Positions 1 through 7,988 of a stretch of DNA of 33,480 bases are shown here, one piece after another. Made by a program: the position numbers and the translations under genes. Position 1 is the stretch's first letter, and every line of letters begins with the position of its first letter. Under the pieces are notes generated by a model. It searched no databases, was not told the origin of the DNA, and was given only the letters and a program-made list of their open reading frames with translations. Origin of the DNA: an uncultured Erysipelotrichaceae bacterium. Lineage in GTDB: Bacteria > Bacillota_I > Bacilli_A > Erysipelotrichales > Erysipelotrichaceae. The stretch covers positions 1 to 33,480 of the forward strand of contig CADBEA010000023.1 of assembly GCA_902793635.1 (NCBI GenBank), written 5' to 3'.

Positions 1-97
1 CAGTTCGTGCTGACAATACAAATGTAGCGCCGTATACGAGAACCGTACGTACGGTGCAACGGGAGGGACGGGAGCTAAAGCTCCCTCTCTACCCTAT
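1..97 (+). mobile_element. 3' end of a group II intron (domains V-VI), truncated by window edge
   Basis: Positions 27-57 fold as a domain V hairpin: an 8-bp lower stem, a small bulge around 48-49, an upper stem and a short loop. The sequence resembles bacterial group II intron domain V, with CCGTATACG on one arm and CGTACGTACGGTG on the other. A domain VI-like stem follows (GGGAGC at 70-75 with GCTCCC at 80-85), then CTACCCTAT at 89-97, which resembles the usual intron end with a branch-point A (91) a few bases before the 3' splice site. The rest of the intron, and any reverse transcriptase, would lie left of the window. The identification rests on recalled family consensus and base pairing, so the exact splice site (about 97/98) is inferred. 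Confidence 0.75.
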
Positions 98-110
98 TTA
101 CAATGAAGAC

Positions 111-788
111 ATGAAAATCGGAATTGAAGAACATGCCCTCCTCTACGGACTGCTGGTAAAAAACGCCTGTGCCGTGCTGGGGGAAGAAAAAGGAAAAGAA
201 ATCATGGCGAAAGCCACCCGTCATTATGGCATCTGCCGCGGAAAAAGGATGAAGAAAAATGCCCTGCGGTTTGGCTATGGTGACAGCACAGCCGGATATA
301 TGCTGAGCGGTGAATGGCAGGGTGAACCAGGCGAGAATCAGTCTGAATTATTCTATGAAAAGGATTCTGTCCGCTCGGAAGTCCATGTATGCAAGTGGTG
401 CGACACATGGAAAAAGTATGATCTGCTGTCTTACGGGCCGCTGTACTGCCAGTATATCGACAAGGCGATCGCGGAAGGTTTTGACGGCGATTTTACCCTG
501 CATGTCAGAAGCATTCTCTCGGCAGGCGATGCGGTCTGCACGTTTGTCTGGGATCAGCCGGTGGATGAAACAGCTGTTGAAGATATCAGAAAAAAACGTC
601 AGGAATCCCTGATCAGGCCATTCTCCTTCCATTGCGCCGAACTGCTCAGATGCACAAAGGAGATTCTTGAGGAAACAGTTCCGCAGAAAAGCATGGAAAT
701 CCTTTCTCTAACAGAAAACGACTTCCGGACATTAAAGCCGGAAGCCGCTGAATTCTTTGTTCAGAATGATTCTGACAATGTTTTCTGA
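111..788 (+). CDS. L-2-amino-thiazoline-4-carboxylic acid (ATC) hydrolase family protein
   Basis: About 225 residues resembling the ATC hydrolase family, named for an enzyme that opens the thiazoline ring of ATC on the way to cysteine; most bacterial members have no proven substrate. Family-like features are the N-terminal EEHALLYGLLVK helix, the RHYGICRGKRM segment and a C-terminal part with CKWCDTWK and a GDFTLHV strand. ATG 111 is the first in-frame ATG. The frame is open to the window edge and includes a GTG at 54, but that codon lies inside intron domain V and is not a credible start. No good ribosome site precedes 111, so the true 5' end may be an exon left of the intron. The gene ends with TGA and is followed by a terminator. 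Family call fairly sure, substrate unknown. Confidence 0.75.
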   Translation: MKIGIEEHALLYGLLVKNACAVLGEEKGKEIMAKATRHYGICRGKRMKKNALRFGYGDSTAGYMLSGEWQGEPGENQSELFYEKDSVRSEVHVCKWCDTWKKYDLLSYGPLYCQYIDKAIAEGFDGDFTLHVRSILSAGDAVCTFVWDQPVDETAVEDIRKKRQESLIRPFSFHCAELLRCTKEILEETVPQKSMEILSLTENDFRTLKPEAAEFFVQNDSDNVF

Positions 789-866
789 GACCGGATGATT
801 CATTTTCAATCTGTATAAGTATATTTGCTGAGCCGGCAGCCGAATAAAACACACCGGCAGCACCAG

Positions 867-895
867 ATCCTTTTCCGTTTCCGAAAAGGATTTTT
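867..895 (+). terminator. Intrinsic terminator after the ATC hydrolase gene
   Basis: A 9-bp stem (ATCCTTTTC at 867-875 with GAAAAGGAT at 883-891) with a 7-nt loop is followed directly by T's. It lies 79 bp after the stop codon. Confidence 0.75.
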
Positions 896-1086
896 AATAT
901 GTAATTTCCCGCCCATACGGAACTTATCAGCGGCAGAATTGTTCATCACTTTGCCCCTGAAATGACTGATCATATCGGGCAAAGCCTGAGGATATTTCTA
1001 TTCCTCCATACAGTCTCCTCAGGCCCTGCATGGAGCAAAGACACTGCAGCGTCGCATAATTCCTCCTTCAACGTACAGTTTTTATT
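896..1086 (-). other. Intergenic region with two abutting hairpins and a 12-codon micro-ORF
   Basis: No ordinary gene is seen. CTTTGCCC (949-956) pairs with GGGCAAAG (977-984), and GCCTGAGGA (984-992) pairs with TCCTCAGGC (1016-1024), so two stems abut. On the minus strand an AAGGAGGA site (1061-1068) precedes ATG 1057 of a 12-codon frame, MRRCSVFAPCRA, whose TGA (1019-1021) falls inside the second stem. It lies just after the FSA stop codon. No T-run follows the hairpins, so neither a terminator nor a classic attenuator is evident. Confidence 0.35.
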
Positions 1087-1764
1087 TTACTGCAGAGAAG
1101 ACATGGACGTCTTTCCGGTCAGTGATTCGAAATCATTCACGAAATCCTGAATCGCGCCGTCGATCGCCAGGTTCTTTACAAAACTGAAGATTACATCGCT
1201 GCCGCATGTCGCATTGCCGACACCGTATTCCGCCAGTTCAAGGACCTGCTGGCTGTTCTTGAAGGAAGCGGCCAGAACCTCGCAGTCCATATCATTGTTT
1301 TCAAGAATGTCCTGAATCTGTTTCACGACTCCGACACCGTCATAGCCCATGTTGTCAATGCGGTTCACGTACGGTGCGACATAGGAAGCACCGGCTTTCG
1401 CGGCCAGATATGCCTGCATCGGTGTGTAAACAACGGTTCCGCAGGTGGTAATGCCTTCTTTTTTCAGGGCCATCATTGCTTTGAAGCCAACCGGTGTGCA
1501 GGGAATCTTCACAACGGTATTCCTGCCAAGAAGATCCATAATCATATGTGCATCTTTTAACATTCCTTCAAAAGAAAGATCGACAGCCTGGGCAAAGATG
1601 ATCTTGTCTTCTCCGATAATCTCTCTGATTGCCTTCAGTGTTTCTCTCGGATCCCTTTTTGCTTTGGCGAGAATGGACGGATTGGTTGTGACTCCGTCAA
1701 CCGGGTAATACTCATTGATTTCTTTGATTGCTTCAAGATTTGCATCATCAATAAACAGTTTCAT
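1087..1764 (-). CDS. Fructose-6-phosphate aldolase-type transaldolase family enzyme (FSA/TalC-like)
   Basis: 225 residues, the length of the small transaldolase / fructose-6-phosphate aldolase family. These class I aldolases form a Schiff base with lysine and cleave or form dihydroxyacetone or hydroxyacetone adducts of glyceraldehyde 3-phosphate. The start (DDANLEAI), the TTNPSI motif, the Schiff-base lysine K86 in VVKIPCT, and APYVNRID (Tyr132, the FSA-type residue where true transaldolases carry Phe) are visible. It lies 18 bp after the glycyl radical enzyme gene on the same strand, so the two are almost certainly co-transcribed. In E. coli an FSA paralogue also neighbours pflD. The context suggests it cleaves a sugar phosphate made by the glycyl radical enzyme. 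Confidence 0.9.
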   Translation of the reverse strand: MKLFIDDANLEAIKEINEYYPVDGVTTNPSILAKAKRDPRETLKAIREIIGEDKIIFAQAVDLSFEGMLKDAHMIMDLLGRNTVVKIPCTPVGFKAMMALKKEGITTCGTVVYTPMQAYLAAKAGASYVAPYVNRIDNMGYDGVGVVKQIQDILENNDMDCEVLAASFKNSQQVLELAEYGVGNATCGSDVIFSFVKNLAIDGAIQDFVNDFESLTGKTSMSSLQ

Positions 1765-1782
1765 CTCTATTCCTTCTTTCTT

Positions 1783-4197
1783 TTACAGTGACTGTTCTGT
1801 TCTGCCGATAATATCGTCCTGTGTCTTTTTCGAGAGTACATTGAAGAAGGCACTGTAGCCGGCGACACGAACGATCAGATCCTTATGCTTTTCCGGGTGC
1901 GCCTGGGCATCCAGAAGTGTTTCTCTCGATACAATGTTGTACTGGACATGATAACCATGCAGACGATTGAAGAACGCCCTCAGCAGCATCTCCAGCTTCT
2001 GCTTGTTTTCTTCTGTCGACAGCATCTGCGGCGTCATCTTCTGGTTGAGCAGCACACCGCCGGTGATCTTTTCCGTCGGCAGTTTGGTAATGGATTTGAA
2101 GACCGCGGTAGGACCGTTCTTGTCAGCGTTGTGAGCCGGTGAGCAGCCTTCCGCCAGCGGCTCTTTCGCATTGCGGCCGTCCGGTGTCGCCATGGTTCCC
2201 ATACCCTGGCCGACATTGGCTGAAATGGATGAGGTACCGCCATAGCGGATACCGCCGATCGGGCCTCTGCCAAATCTTGTGTTCGGATATTTCGCGATTT
2301 CATCCAGATACGGATCATATGCCGCCACGACCAGCTGATCCACTTCGTCATTGTCGTTGCCGTATTTTGGTGCTTCATTCACCAGCATATCCTGGATCTT
2401 CCGGTTCTCCTCGCTCTGGAAGTCATCGAGGATGGCATCCCACAGCTGTTCCGGCGTGATTCTCTTTTCTTCATATACCAGCTTTTTGATGGCTGCCAGT
2501 GAATCCGCCATGTTGGCGATACCGACCTGCAGACCTGAGATGAAGTCATAGACTGCACCGCCTTCCTTGATTGTCTTTCCCCGGCTGATGCAGTCATCGG
2601 TCAGAGCCGAGCACAGAATATCCGGCACGTCTCTTTCACTTGCCTTGTCGATCGCGTTTTCGACGATGACACTGTATCTCGTGAACTCCCGCAGCGTCTT
2701 TTCCCAGACCTGCGACAGTTCTTCATAGTCTTTCCATTCCGTGAAATAGCCGTAGCCTTTGGTGAATCTCTTTCCGGATGTCAGGTCAACGCCATTGTTC
2801 ATCGCACATAACAGCAGACGCGGGAAATTGACATAGGACATGCCGGTGCATCTGTATCCCCATTTACCCGGGACAGCTGTTTCGACACAGCCGATCGCAC
2901 TGTAGTTATATGCGTCTTCCTCTTTCACACCCCAGTTGATGAAGGACGGAATGATGATTTCGTCGTTGTTGAGAGCCGGCATACCGAAGCCGAGTTTCAT
3001 GACTTCCACGCACTCGTCGAGGAATTCCTTGTTCAGGTTGGCGTGATATCTGACCGTCAGATTTGGCTGGGTCAGTCTTGTCTGGGCAACCGACTGCAGT
3101 ACCAGGAAGCTCAGTTCGTTGACCGCGTCTTTCTTATCGGTTGTCTGGCCGCCGATTGTGACATTCTGATACATCGGTGAACCGGCCGAACTCAATGTAT
3201 GCGCCTGTGAGCGTACTTTATTGATGGTCAGCGTCTTGATCCAGAGGCAGGTCAGCAGTTCCAGTGCTTCTTCTTTCGTGATTCTTTCATTCTTCAGATC
3301 ATTGATGAAATACGGATACATATACTGATCGAAGCGGCCGTAGCTCAGGGAATGACCGTTGGATTCGATCTGCAGGATCAGCTGGATGAACCAGACTGAC
3401 TGAACAGCTTCCTTAAAGGAAGCAGCCGGTTCATAAGGAACTCGCGCACAGATCCTGCTTATCTCTTCCAGTTCAGCTTTTCTCTCCGGATCGCTTTCCT
3501 TCCCAGCCAGTTCAGATGCCAGAGCACTGTATCTTTTCGCGAAGGTATGAACTGCATCGATCACGGTCAAAACAGCTTTATAGAAGACATACTTGTCGAT
3601 CGCTTCCGGGTCGGCCAGATCAAGGCCTTCCTTCAAAGCTCTCGTTCTCTCTTCGTAGCCTTTCAGACCTTCCTTCAGAACCTTTTCATAATTGACTGCC
3701 AGGTGGGCATCACCGGCGTTCAGCTTGCCTTCCATGCCGAACACACCGGTTTCCATGAAGACGGATACTTCATCAGGAAGCAGCGCTTCACCTCTGGCTC
3801 TGAGATTGTTGTTGTCCCAGAACGGCGCAATCGATCTGATCTGTTCTTTCGTCTCTTCTGTAATATAGAAGACATCGCCGTCTCTTTTCTCAAAGAGATC
3901 CAGTTCATCAATAACAAACTTTAATGTATATTCCGGAAAGACCGGCGCGTTTCTGTTCTTGGTCGCCTGGTTGCCGGCCAGCAATGTCTTATCTTCAATA
4001 TAGATGGACATGTTTTCGAGAATCTTTTTGAGCATCAATGCTCTCAGCATGACCCGCGGCTGGTTCTTGTTTTCTTCATACGCTTCCGTGACCAGAACAG
4101 CACGTTCCGCATCAACATATGGCTTTTCATCAAGCACTTCCTCACGGAATGCCTGCATTCTTTCTGTCAATGATCCAAAGTGTTCTCTGTTTTCCAT
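1783..4197 (-). CDS. pflD: Glycyl radical enzyme, PflD/YbiW type
   Basis: 804 residues with both glycyl-radical signatures: the active-site loop SAIGCVETAV (thiyl Cys437, Glu439) and the C-terminal RVAGYS loop with radical Gly780. The stretch VPGKWGYRCTGMS after the cysteine is typical of PflD/YbiW-like enzymes rather than pyruvate formate-lyase, which has adjacent Cys-Cys. As I recall, PflD/YbiW-type enzymes have been assigned as 1,5-anhydroglucitol-6-phosphate lyases whose deoxyketose product is cut by an FSA aldolase; the adjacent FSA gene fits that, but the substrate here is inference. The enzyme is oxygen-sensitive and needs the divergent activase. The start has a GAGGAGAGGG ribosome site. 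A TTGACA-17-TATATT promoter and operator repeats lie upstream. Confidence 0.88.
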   Translation of the reverse strand: MENREHFGSLTERMQAFREEVLDEKPYVDAERAVLVTEAYEENKNQPRVMLRALMLKKILENMSIYIEDKTLLAGNQATKNRNAPVFPEYTLKFVIDELDLFEKRDGDVFYITEETKEQIRSIAPFWDNNNLRARGEALLPDEVSVFMETGVFGMEGKLNAGDAHLAVNYEKVLKEGLKGYEERTRALKEGLDLADPEAIDKYVFYKAVLTVIDAVHTFAKRYSALASELAGKESDPERKAELEEISRICARVPYEPAASFKEAVQSVWFIQLILQIESNGHSLSYGRFDQYMYPYFINDLKNERITKEEALELLTCLWIKTLTINKVRSQAHTLSSAGSPMYQNVTIGGQTTDKKDAVNELSFLVLQSVAQTRLTQPNLTVRYHANLNKEFLDECVEVMKLGFGMPALNNDEIIIPSFINWGVKEEDAYNYSAIGCVETAVPGKWGYRCTGMSYVNFPRLLLCAMNNGVDLTSGKRFTKGYGYFTEWKDYEELSQVWEKTLREFTRYSVIVENAIDKASERDVPDILCSALTDDCISRGKTIKEGGAVYDFISGLQVGIANMADSLAAIKKLVYEEKRITPEQLWDAILDDFQSEENRKIQDMLVNEAPKYGNDNDEVDQLVVAAYDPYLDEIAKYPNTRFGRGPIGGIRYGGTSSISANVGQGMGTMATPDGRNAKEPLAEGCSPAHNADKNGPTAVFKSITKLPTEKITGGVLLNQKMTPQMLSTEENKQKLEMLLRAFFNRLHGYHVQYNIVSRETLLDAQAHPEKHKDLIVRVAGYSAFFNVLSKKTQDDIIGRTEQSL

Positions 4198-4215
4198 ATC
4201 CCTCTCCTCAATTAC

Positions 4216-4343
4216 TTTCGTTCGTAATTTTTACATCTTTTGTTCGCAACTAAAATATACATCCAGCCACTAAATCTGTCAATAATATTTTGTTAAAAAT
4301 CATTTTATATTTCATTCGTAACTTTTCGCTTCCTATTTCGTAA
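4216..4343. promoter_or_regulatory. Two pairs of 22-bp-spaced operator repeats, likely DeoR-regulator sites
   Basis: Four 12-bp direct repeats: TTTCGTTCGTAA (4216-4227), TTTTGTTCGCAA (4238-4249), TTTCATTCGTAA (4310-4321) and the weaker CCTATTTCGTAA (4332-4343). Within each pair the start-to-start distance is 22 bp, about two helical turns. One pair covers the start point of the glycyl radical enzyme promoter; the other lies just before the activase. The DeoR regulator encoded in the locus is the obvious candidate ligand (inference). Confidence 0.6.
4254..4282 (-). promoter_or_regulatory. Sigma-A promoter of the glycyl radical enzyme operon
   Basis: On the minus strand a perfect -35 TTGACA (4277-4282) is separated by exactly 17 bp from TATATT (4254-4259). 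Transcription would start near 4247, leaving a leader of about 50 nt before the start codon. Confidence 0.75.
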
Positions 4344-4377
4344 CAATCGTGTTATTATTCCGGTGAGGAAAAGAAAT

Positions 4378-5289
4378 ATGAAAGCAGACAGAAGTGTAAA
4401 AGGCGTGATTTTCAACATCCAGAAATTCAGTGTCAATGACGGACCGGGTATCCGTACGGTCGTCTTTTTCAAAGGCTGCCCGCTGCGCTGCGCCTGGTGT
4501 GCCAATCCGGAAAGCCAGCTGACAAAGGTGCAGGTCCTGTGGGATCAGAAAAAATGCATCGGCTGCCATCACTGTCTCAATATATGTCCCGAACATGCCA
4601 TTTCCCTGCAGAACGGACGCATTCATATCGATCATCACAAATGTTCATCCTGTCTGAAATGCGCCGCGGAGTGTCCTGCGCATGCCCTGCAGAAGGAAGG
4701 CGAAACAAAAACCGTCCAGGAAGTCCTTGACGTCGTCATGCAGGATGAAGTCTTCTATGAGGAAAGCGGCGGTGGTATCACATTGTCCGGCGGTGAAATG
4801 CTGATGCAGCCAGAGTTCGCCTGCCAGCTGCTGAAAGCCGCCAAAGAGGAAGGTCTGCATACCTGCTGTGAAACGACCGGCTTCGCCAATGAAGAAGTGT
4901 TCACAAAAGTCATTGAAAACATCGACGAGATCCTCTTTGATATGAAACACTGGGATCCTTTGCAGCACAAAGCAGGAACCGGCGTCACTAACGAACGGAT
5001 TCTTGCCAATATGGCCCTGGCTGTAAAACTCGGCAAAAGTGTTCTGCCTCGTATTCCGGTCATCCCCGGCTTCAACGACAGTCTGAAGGATGCCGTGGAA
5101 ATGGCTGAACAGCTGAAAACAGCCGGCCTGAACAGATGCCAGCTGCTCCCCTTCCATCAGTTCGGCGAAAACAAATATCATCTTTTGGATCAGGAGTATC
5201 AATACGAAGATAAAGAAGCACTGCACCGTGAAGACCTGCAGGAATACCTGCAGGCGTTCATCTCACACGGTGTGGAAGCCTTCTTCTGA
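4378..5289 (+). CDS. pflC: Glycyl radical enzyme activase (radical SAM, PflC type)
   Basis: About 303 residues. It installs the glycyl radical on its partner by reductive cleavage of S-adenosylmethionine. The radical-SAM CX3CX2C motif is in GCPLRCAWCANPE. An inserted dicluster ferredoxin domain follows, with CIGCHHCLNICP and CSSCLKCAAECP, the usual layout of activases for non-PFL glycyl radical enzymes. The GGGITLSGGEML segment matches the SAM-binding GGE region. ATG 4378 is preferred because AGGA sits 8 bp upstream; the in-frame GTG at 4363 overlaps that site. The gene is divergent from the enzyme it should activate and is followed 15 bp later by the regulator. It ends with TGA-TAA. Confidence 0.9.
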   Translation: MKADRSVKGVIFNIQKFSVNDGPGIRTVVFFKGCPLRCAWCANPESQLTKVQVLWDQKKCIGCHHCLNICPEHAISLQNGRIHIDHHKCSSCLKCAAECPAHALQKEGETKTVQEVLDVVMQDEVFYEESGGGITLSGGEMLMQPEFACQLLKAAKEEGLHTCCETTGFANEEVFTKVIENIDEILFDMKHWDPLQHKAGTGVTNERILANMALAVKLGKSVLPRIPVIPGFNDSLKDAVEMAEQLKTAGLNRCQLLPFHQFGENKYHLLDQEYQYEDKEALHREDLQEYLQAFISHGVEAFF

Positions 5290-5304
5290 TAAGGAGTATC
5301 AATT

Positions 5305-6066
5305 ATGACAGCGAAGAAAACAGAGCGCTCAGCCCGCATACTGAATATCATTGCCGAAAAAGGAAAAATCGAAGTAACAGCACTTTCGCAGCTTCTGGAT
5401 GTCTCACAGGTCACCATCCGCAAAGACCTGGATGAACTGGAACGGAAAGGCTTCATCAAACGTGAACATGGCTTTGCCCACCTCAACAACATGGACAATA
5501 TCGGCGGCCGTCTGGCTTTTCATTATGACGAAAAACTGAAGATTGCCCGTCGGGCAGCTGAGCTGGTCAATGACGGTGATACCCTCATGATCGAAAGCGG
5601 CAGCTGCTGTGCCCTGCTGGCCAGAGAACTGGCTGACTCCGGCAAAACCCTGACCATCGTTACCAACAGCGCTTTTATCGCTGACTATATCAAAGATGCG
5701 GCCAATATCGAAATCGTTCTGCTCGGCGGTATTTATCAGCGTGATTCACAATGTCTTGTCGGACCGATGATCCACGAAACAGCCGCCAATTATCATGTCA
5801 CCCATTTCTTTATCGGCACTGACGGATGGAGTGAACGGACCGGATTTACCAACAAGGATCAGATGCGCACTCAGGCAGTCAGGGATATGGCACACTCCGC
5901 TGAAGAAATCATCATCCTGACGGAAAGCACCAAGTTCAGCAATGCCGGGACAATTCCCATGAATATCAAAAACCAGCCGAAAGCCGTCATCACCGACCCC
6001 CTGCTTCCTGCCGCTGTGAAAGACAGTCTGGAAGCAGCCGGCATCCGGGTCATCAACGATCTCTAA
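5305..6066 (+). CDS. DeoR-family transcriptional regulator
   Basis: 253 residues. The N-terminal winged helix-turn-helix (about residues 5-60, with DVSQVTIRKDLDELERKGF) matches DeoR-family DNA-binding domains. A sugar-phosphate-sensing C-terminal domain of the phosphosugar-isomerase-like fold follows, with the family-typical VTNS, LLGG and FIGTDG segments. A clean AAGGAG site lies 8 bp before ATG. It is the second gene of the activase operon. Its likely role is to repress the divergent locus through the paired direct repeats upstream, with a sugar phosphate as inducer; both points are inference from context. Confidence 0.88.
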   Translation: MTAKKTERSARILNIIAEKGKIEVTALSQLLDVSQVTIRKDLDELERKGFIKREHGFAHLNNMDNIGGRLAFHYDEKLKIARRAAELVNDGDTLMIESGSCCALLARELADSGKTLTIVTNSAFIADYIKDAANIEIVLLGGIYQRDSQCLVGPMIHETAANYHVTHFFIGTDGWSERTGFTNKDQMRTQAVRDMAHSAEEIIILTESTKFSNAGTIPMNIKNQPKAVITDPLLPAAVKDSLEAAGIRVINDL

Positions 6067-6072
6067 AACATG

Positions 6073-6105
6073 AAAGGACAGCCCATAATAATGAGCTGTC
6101 CTTTT
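6073..6105. terminator. Bidirectional terminator between the DeoR gene and the hydrolase gene
   Basis: AAAGGACAGC (6073-6082) pairs with GCTGTCCTTT (6095-6104), with A-rich and T-rich flanks serving both converging transcripts. Confidence 0.8.
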
Positions 6106-6108
6106 CAA

Positions 6109-6942
6109 TTACCTTCCAAGAAACAGATCTGTTGTTTCCTTCAGCCACTTCATCGTGTTTTCGTAGTTCATGCGGTCTGTTTCGTTTGCGAACTCTTTCT
6201 GCAGCAGCAGGCCTTTCTGACTGTGCGGCATCCGTCTGGTCAGTATATAGATATCTGCCTGACGCAGTTCAAATTCATACTCATCAGCCGCTTCCGTATC
6301 GGTGCCGCTCAGTACCAGCGCCGCCGGATTGGGATGCAGACCGGCCTGGGCGAAACTGACAGCGACATAATCGATAAACGGATCGATCATGATGATACCG
6401 CTTGGTACGATGGCAACATGAATCAGGGAACGGTCGGCAATCAGGGAAAGATACGCACCTGCTTCAAACCCCATCAGCACGAAATGCTTCATATCCATGT
6501 TGTATTCCGCGGCGTGTTTACGGAAATACAGCACCGCGTCACGGATCTCATCCTGCGGATAGGAAGTGACATGCGCCTTGATCTTGCTGTAGCTGACGCT
6601 GACAACATTCACCTGCCATTCTTCACTGAGCATCTGACAGAAGTCGTCGATATCATCGGCATCGTGATCAATGAAGCTGCCGCCATGAGCCATGAAGACA
6701 ACCGGCAGTTTCTGATCACTCTGCGGCTGGTACAGATTGACCCGCACCGGCCGCAGGTTTTCCCGTTCGATATAGAGCCTTCTGCCTTTGAGAAGATTTT
6801 CTTTTTTCATGTTGGCGTCTGTCGCGGTCTTCGTGATCCGTTCGATCAGCCGGTTCCGGAAGTTCATATTATAGCCAAGCAGGCTGTAAAAGACTCCGAA
6901 AAACGCCAGTGCGACAGTTGCCAGAATTCCAATAATCAGCAT
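6109..6942 (-). CDS. Membrane-anchored alpha/beta hydrolase-fold protein with nucleophile Ser replaced by Glu
   Basis: 277 residues. Residues 1-22 form a hydrophobic anchor. The rest looks like the hormone-sensitive-lipase/esterase family: HGGSF at 86-90 (the HGG oxyanion-hole motif), a putative Asp in LSGTDTEA (D215) and a His in MPHSQ (H240). The nucleophile elbow reads GFEAGA at 158-163, with Glu160 where GxSxG needs Ser, so an ordinary serine esterase activity is unlikely. The codon is a clear GAA. The gene is last in the ECF sigma operon, 38 bp after the DUF4349 gene, and has no strong ribosome site of its own. The start is set by the hydrophobic N-terminus. It may be a pseudoenzyme or may use altered chemistry. 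Confidence 0.7.
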   Translation of the reverse strand: MLIIGILATVALAFFGVFYSLLGYNMNFRNRLIERITKTATDANMKKENLLKGRRLYIERENLRPVRVNLYQPQSDQKLPVVFMAHGGSFIDHDADDIDDFCQMLSEEWQVNVVSVSYSKIKAHVTSYPQDEIRDAVLYFRKHAAEYNMDMKHFVLMGFEAGAYLSLIADRSLIHVAIVPSGIIMIDPFIDYVAVSFAQAGLHPNPAALVLSGTDTEAADEYEFELRQADIYILTRRMPHSQKGLLLQKEFANETDRMNYENTMKWLKETTDLFLGR

Positions 6943-6980
6943 GCAGGAATCATATCACTGTTTGCCGAATTGTCCAAAGA

Positions 6981-7973
6981 TTATGATTCTTCGCTCTGAT
7001 CGGTGTCTTTCTTGTTTCTGCGCAGGAAGCCCGGCAGTCTGAATTTCGGCATCCGGAGGAATCCGAACTTTTTGTTCAGGAAGAACAGAACGACAAGGAT
7101 AACGATATACGGCATGACATACAGTGCCCAGATGACGAAGTCTTCCACTGCCCAGCTGAAGTTCTTCCAGCCGTCAACGACAGAATTCCAGGCTCTTTCC
7201 AGGAACGATTCATTGACATGGACATATTCCTTCACTTCTTCCAGAGATACGGTTACCGTGGAGTATCTGACATCGGTATCCATGGACTGCTGGTATGTCT
7301 TCAGCTGATTCAGTTCGGTCTGCACGTTGGTCAGACGGGTCTCGACGACGATCATGTCTTCGATCGTCTGCGCCTGATCCATCATGGCCAGCAGTCTCTC
7401 CTGCTGTTTTTCAAGCGCTTCGATCTGCACGGTCGTGTCGCTGTACTGACGGGAGATATTCATGACATTGGTGGAATGGGAAATGACTTTGCCGATGCCG
7501 TCTGCCGAAGTCATGAATGTCTCAAAGTTTTCCGTCGGGATCCGTACCGTCATATTCATGTAGCGGCGGCCGGAGGAATCGTTGTTGTACCAGTAATGGT
7601 TACTGTCGGATTCACTTTCGTATTCAATGATGCCGCCGAGTTCCTTTACTTTATTGCGGATATTCTGCAGGCTGCTTTCATATTCAAGTGACTGAATCGT
7701 CAGGCTGCCGGTATATACCAGTTTCTCCTGGCTGAGCACCGGATCGACTTCCGGCGCCGGTCTTTTTTCTTCATCATAGGAATTCGCTTCGGCCGGAGCA
7801 TAGCCGGCATCCGCGGCTTCTTCCTTGGCATTGTAGGAACTGTAATAATTGCCAGTGCCGCCGCTGGCTGTCTGATCCGTTTCATAATATGCCGAACCCG
7901 TCGAATGTGAGCTGCTGCAGCCGCAGAGCAGTGCCGCTGCCAGAGCCGCTGTCATAAACCATCTTTGTTTCAT
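6981..7973 (-). CDS. DUF4349 lipoprotein with C-terminal membrane segment
   Basis: 330 residues. A lipoprotein signal peptide ends at the lipobox LCGC (Cys19). A low-complexity Ser/Tyr/Ala/Glu linker (about 20-80) follows, then the DUF4349 domain with LVYTGSLTIQSL, a coiled-coil stretch around IEALEKQQERLLAMMDQAQ, and one C-terminal transmembrane segment (VMPYIVILVVLFFLN) with a basic tail. DUF4349 proteins are envelope proteins of unknown role. It follows the putative anti-sigma gene by 15 bp, so it is probably a structural or sensory target of this ECF system. Confidence 0.85.
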   Translation of the reverse strand: MKQRWFMTAALAAALLCGCSSSHSTGSAYYETDQTASGGTGNYYSSYNAKEEAADAGYAPAEANSYDEEKRPAPEVDPVLSQEKLVYTGSLTIQSLEYESSLQNIRNKVKELGGIIEYESESDSNHYWYNNDSSGRRYMNMTVRIPTENFETFMTSADGIGKVISHSTNVMNISRQYSDTTVQIEALEKQQERLLAMMDQAQTIEDMIVVETRLTNVQTELNQLKTYQQSMDTDVRYSTVTVSLEEVKEYVHVNESFLERAWNSVVDGWKNFSWAVEDFVIWALYVMPYIVILVVLFFLNKKFGFLRMPKFRLPGFLRRNKKDTDQSEES

Positions 7974-7988
7974 TTTCTTTTCCTCCCG

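Noticed and set aside
54-110. GTG 54 as start of the ATC hydrolase gene
   Set aside because: It lies within the intron domain V hairpin and is followed by a hairpin, not by family-like sequence.
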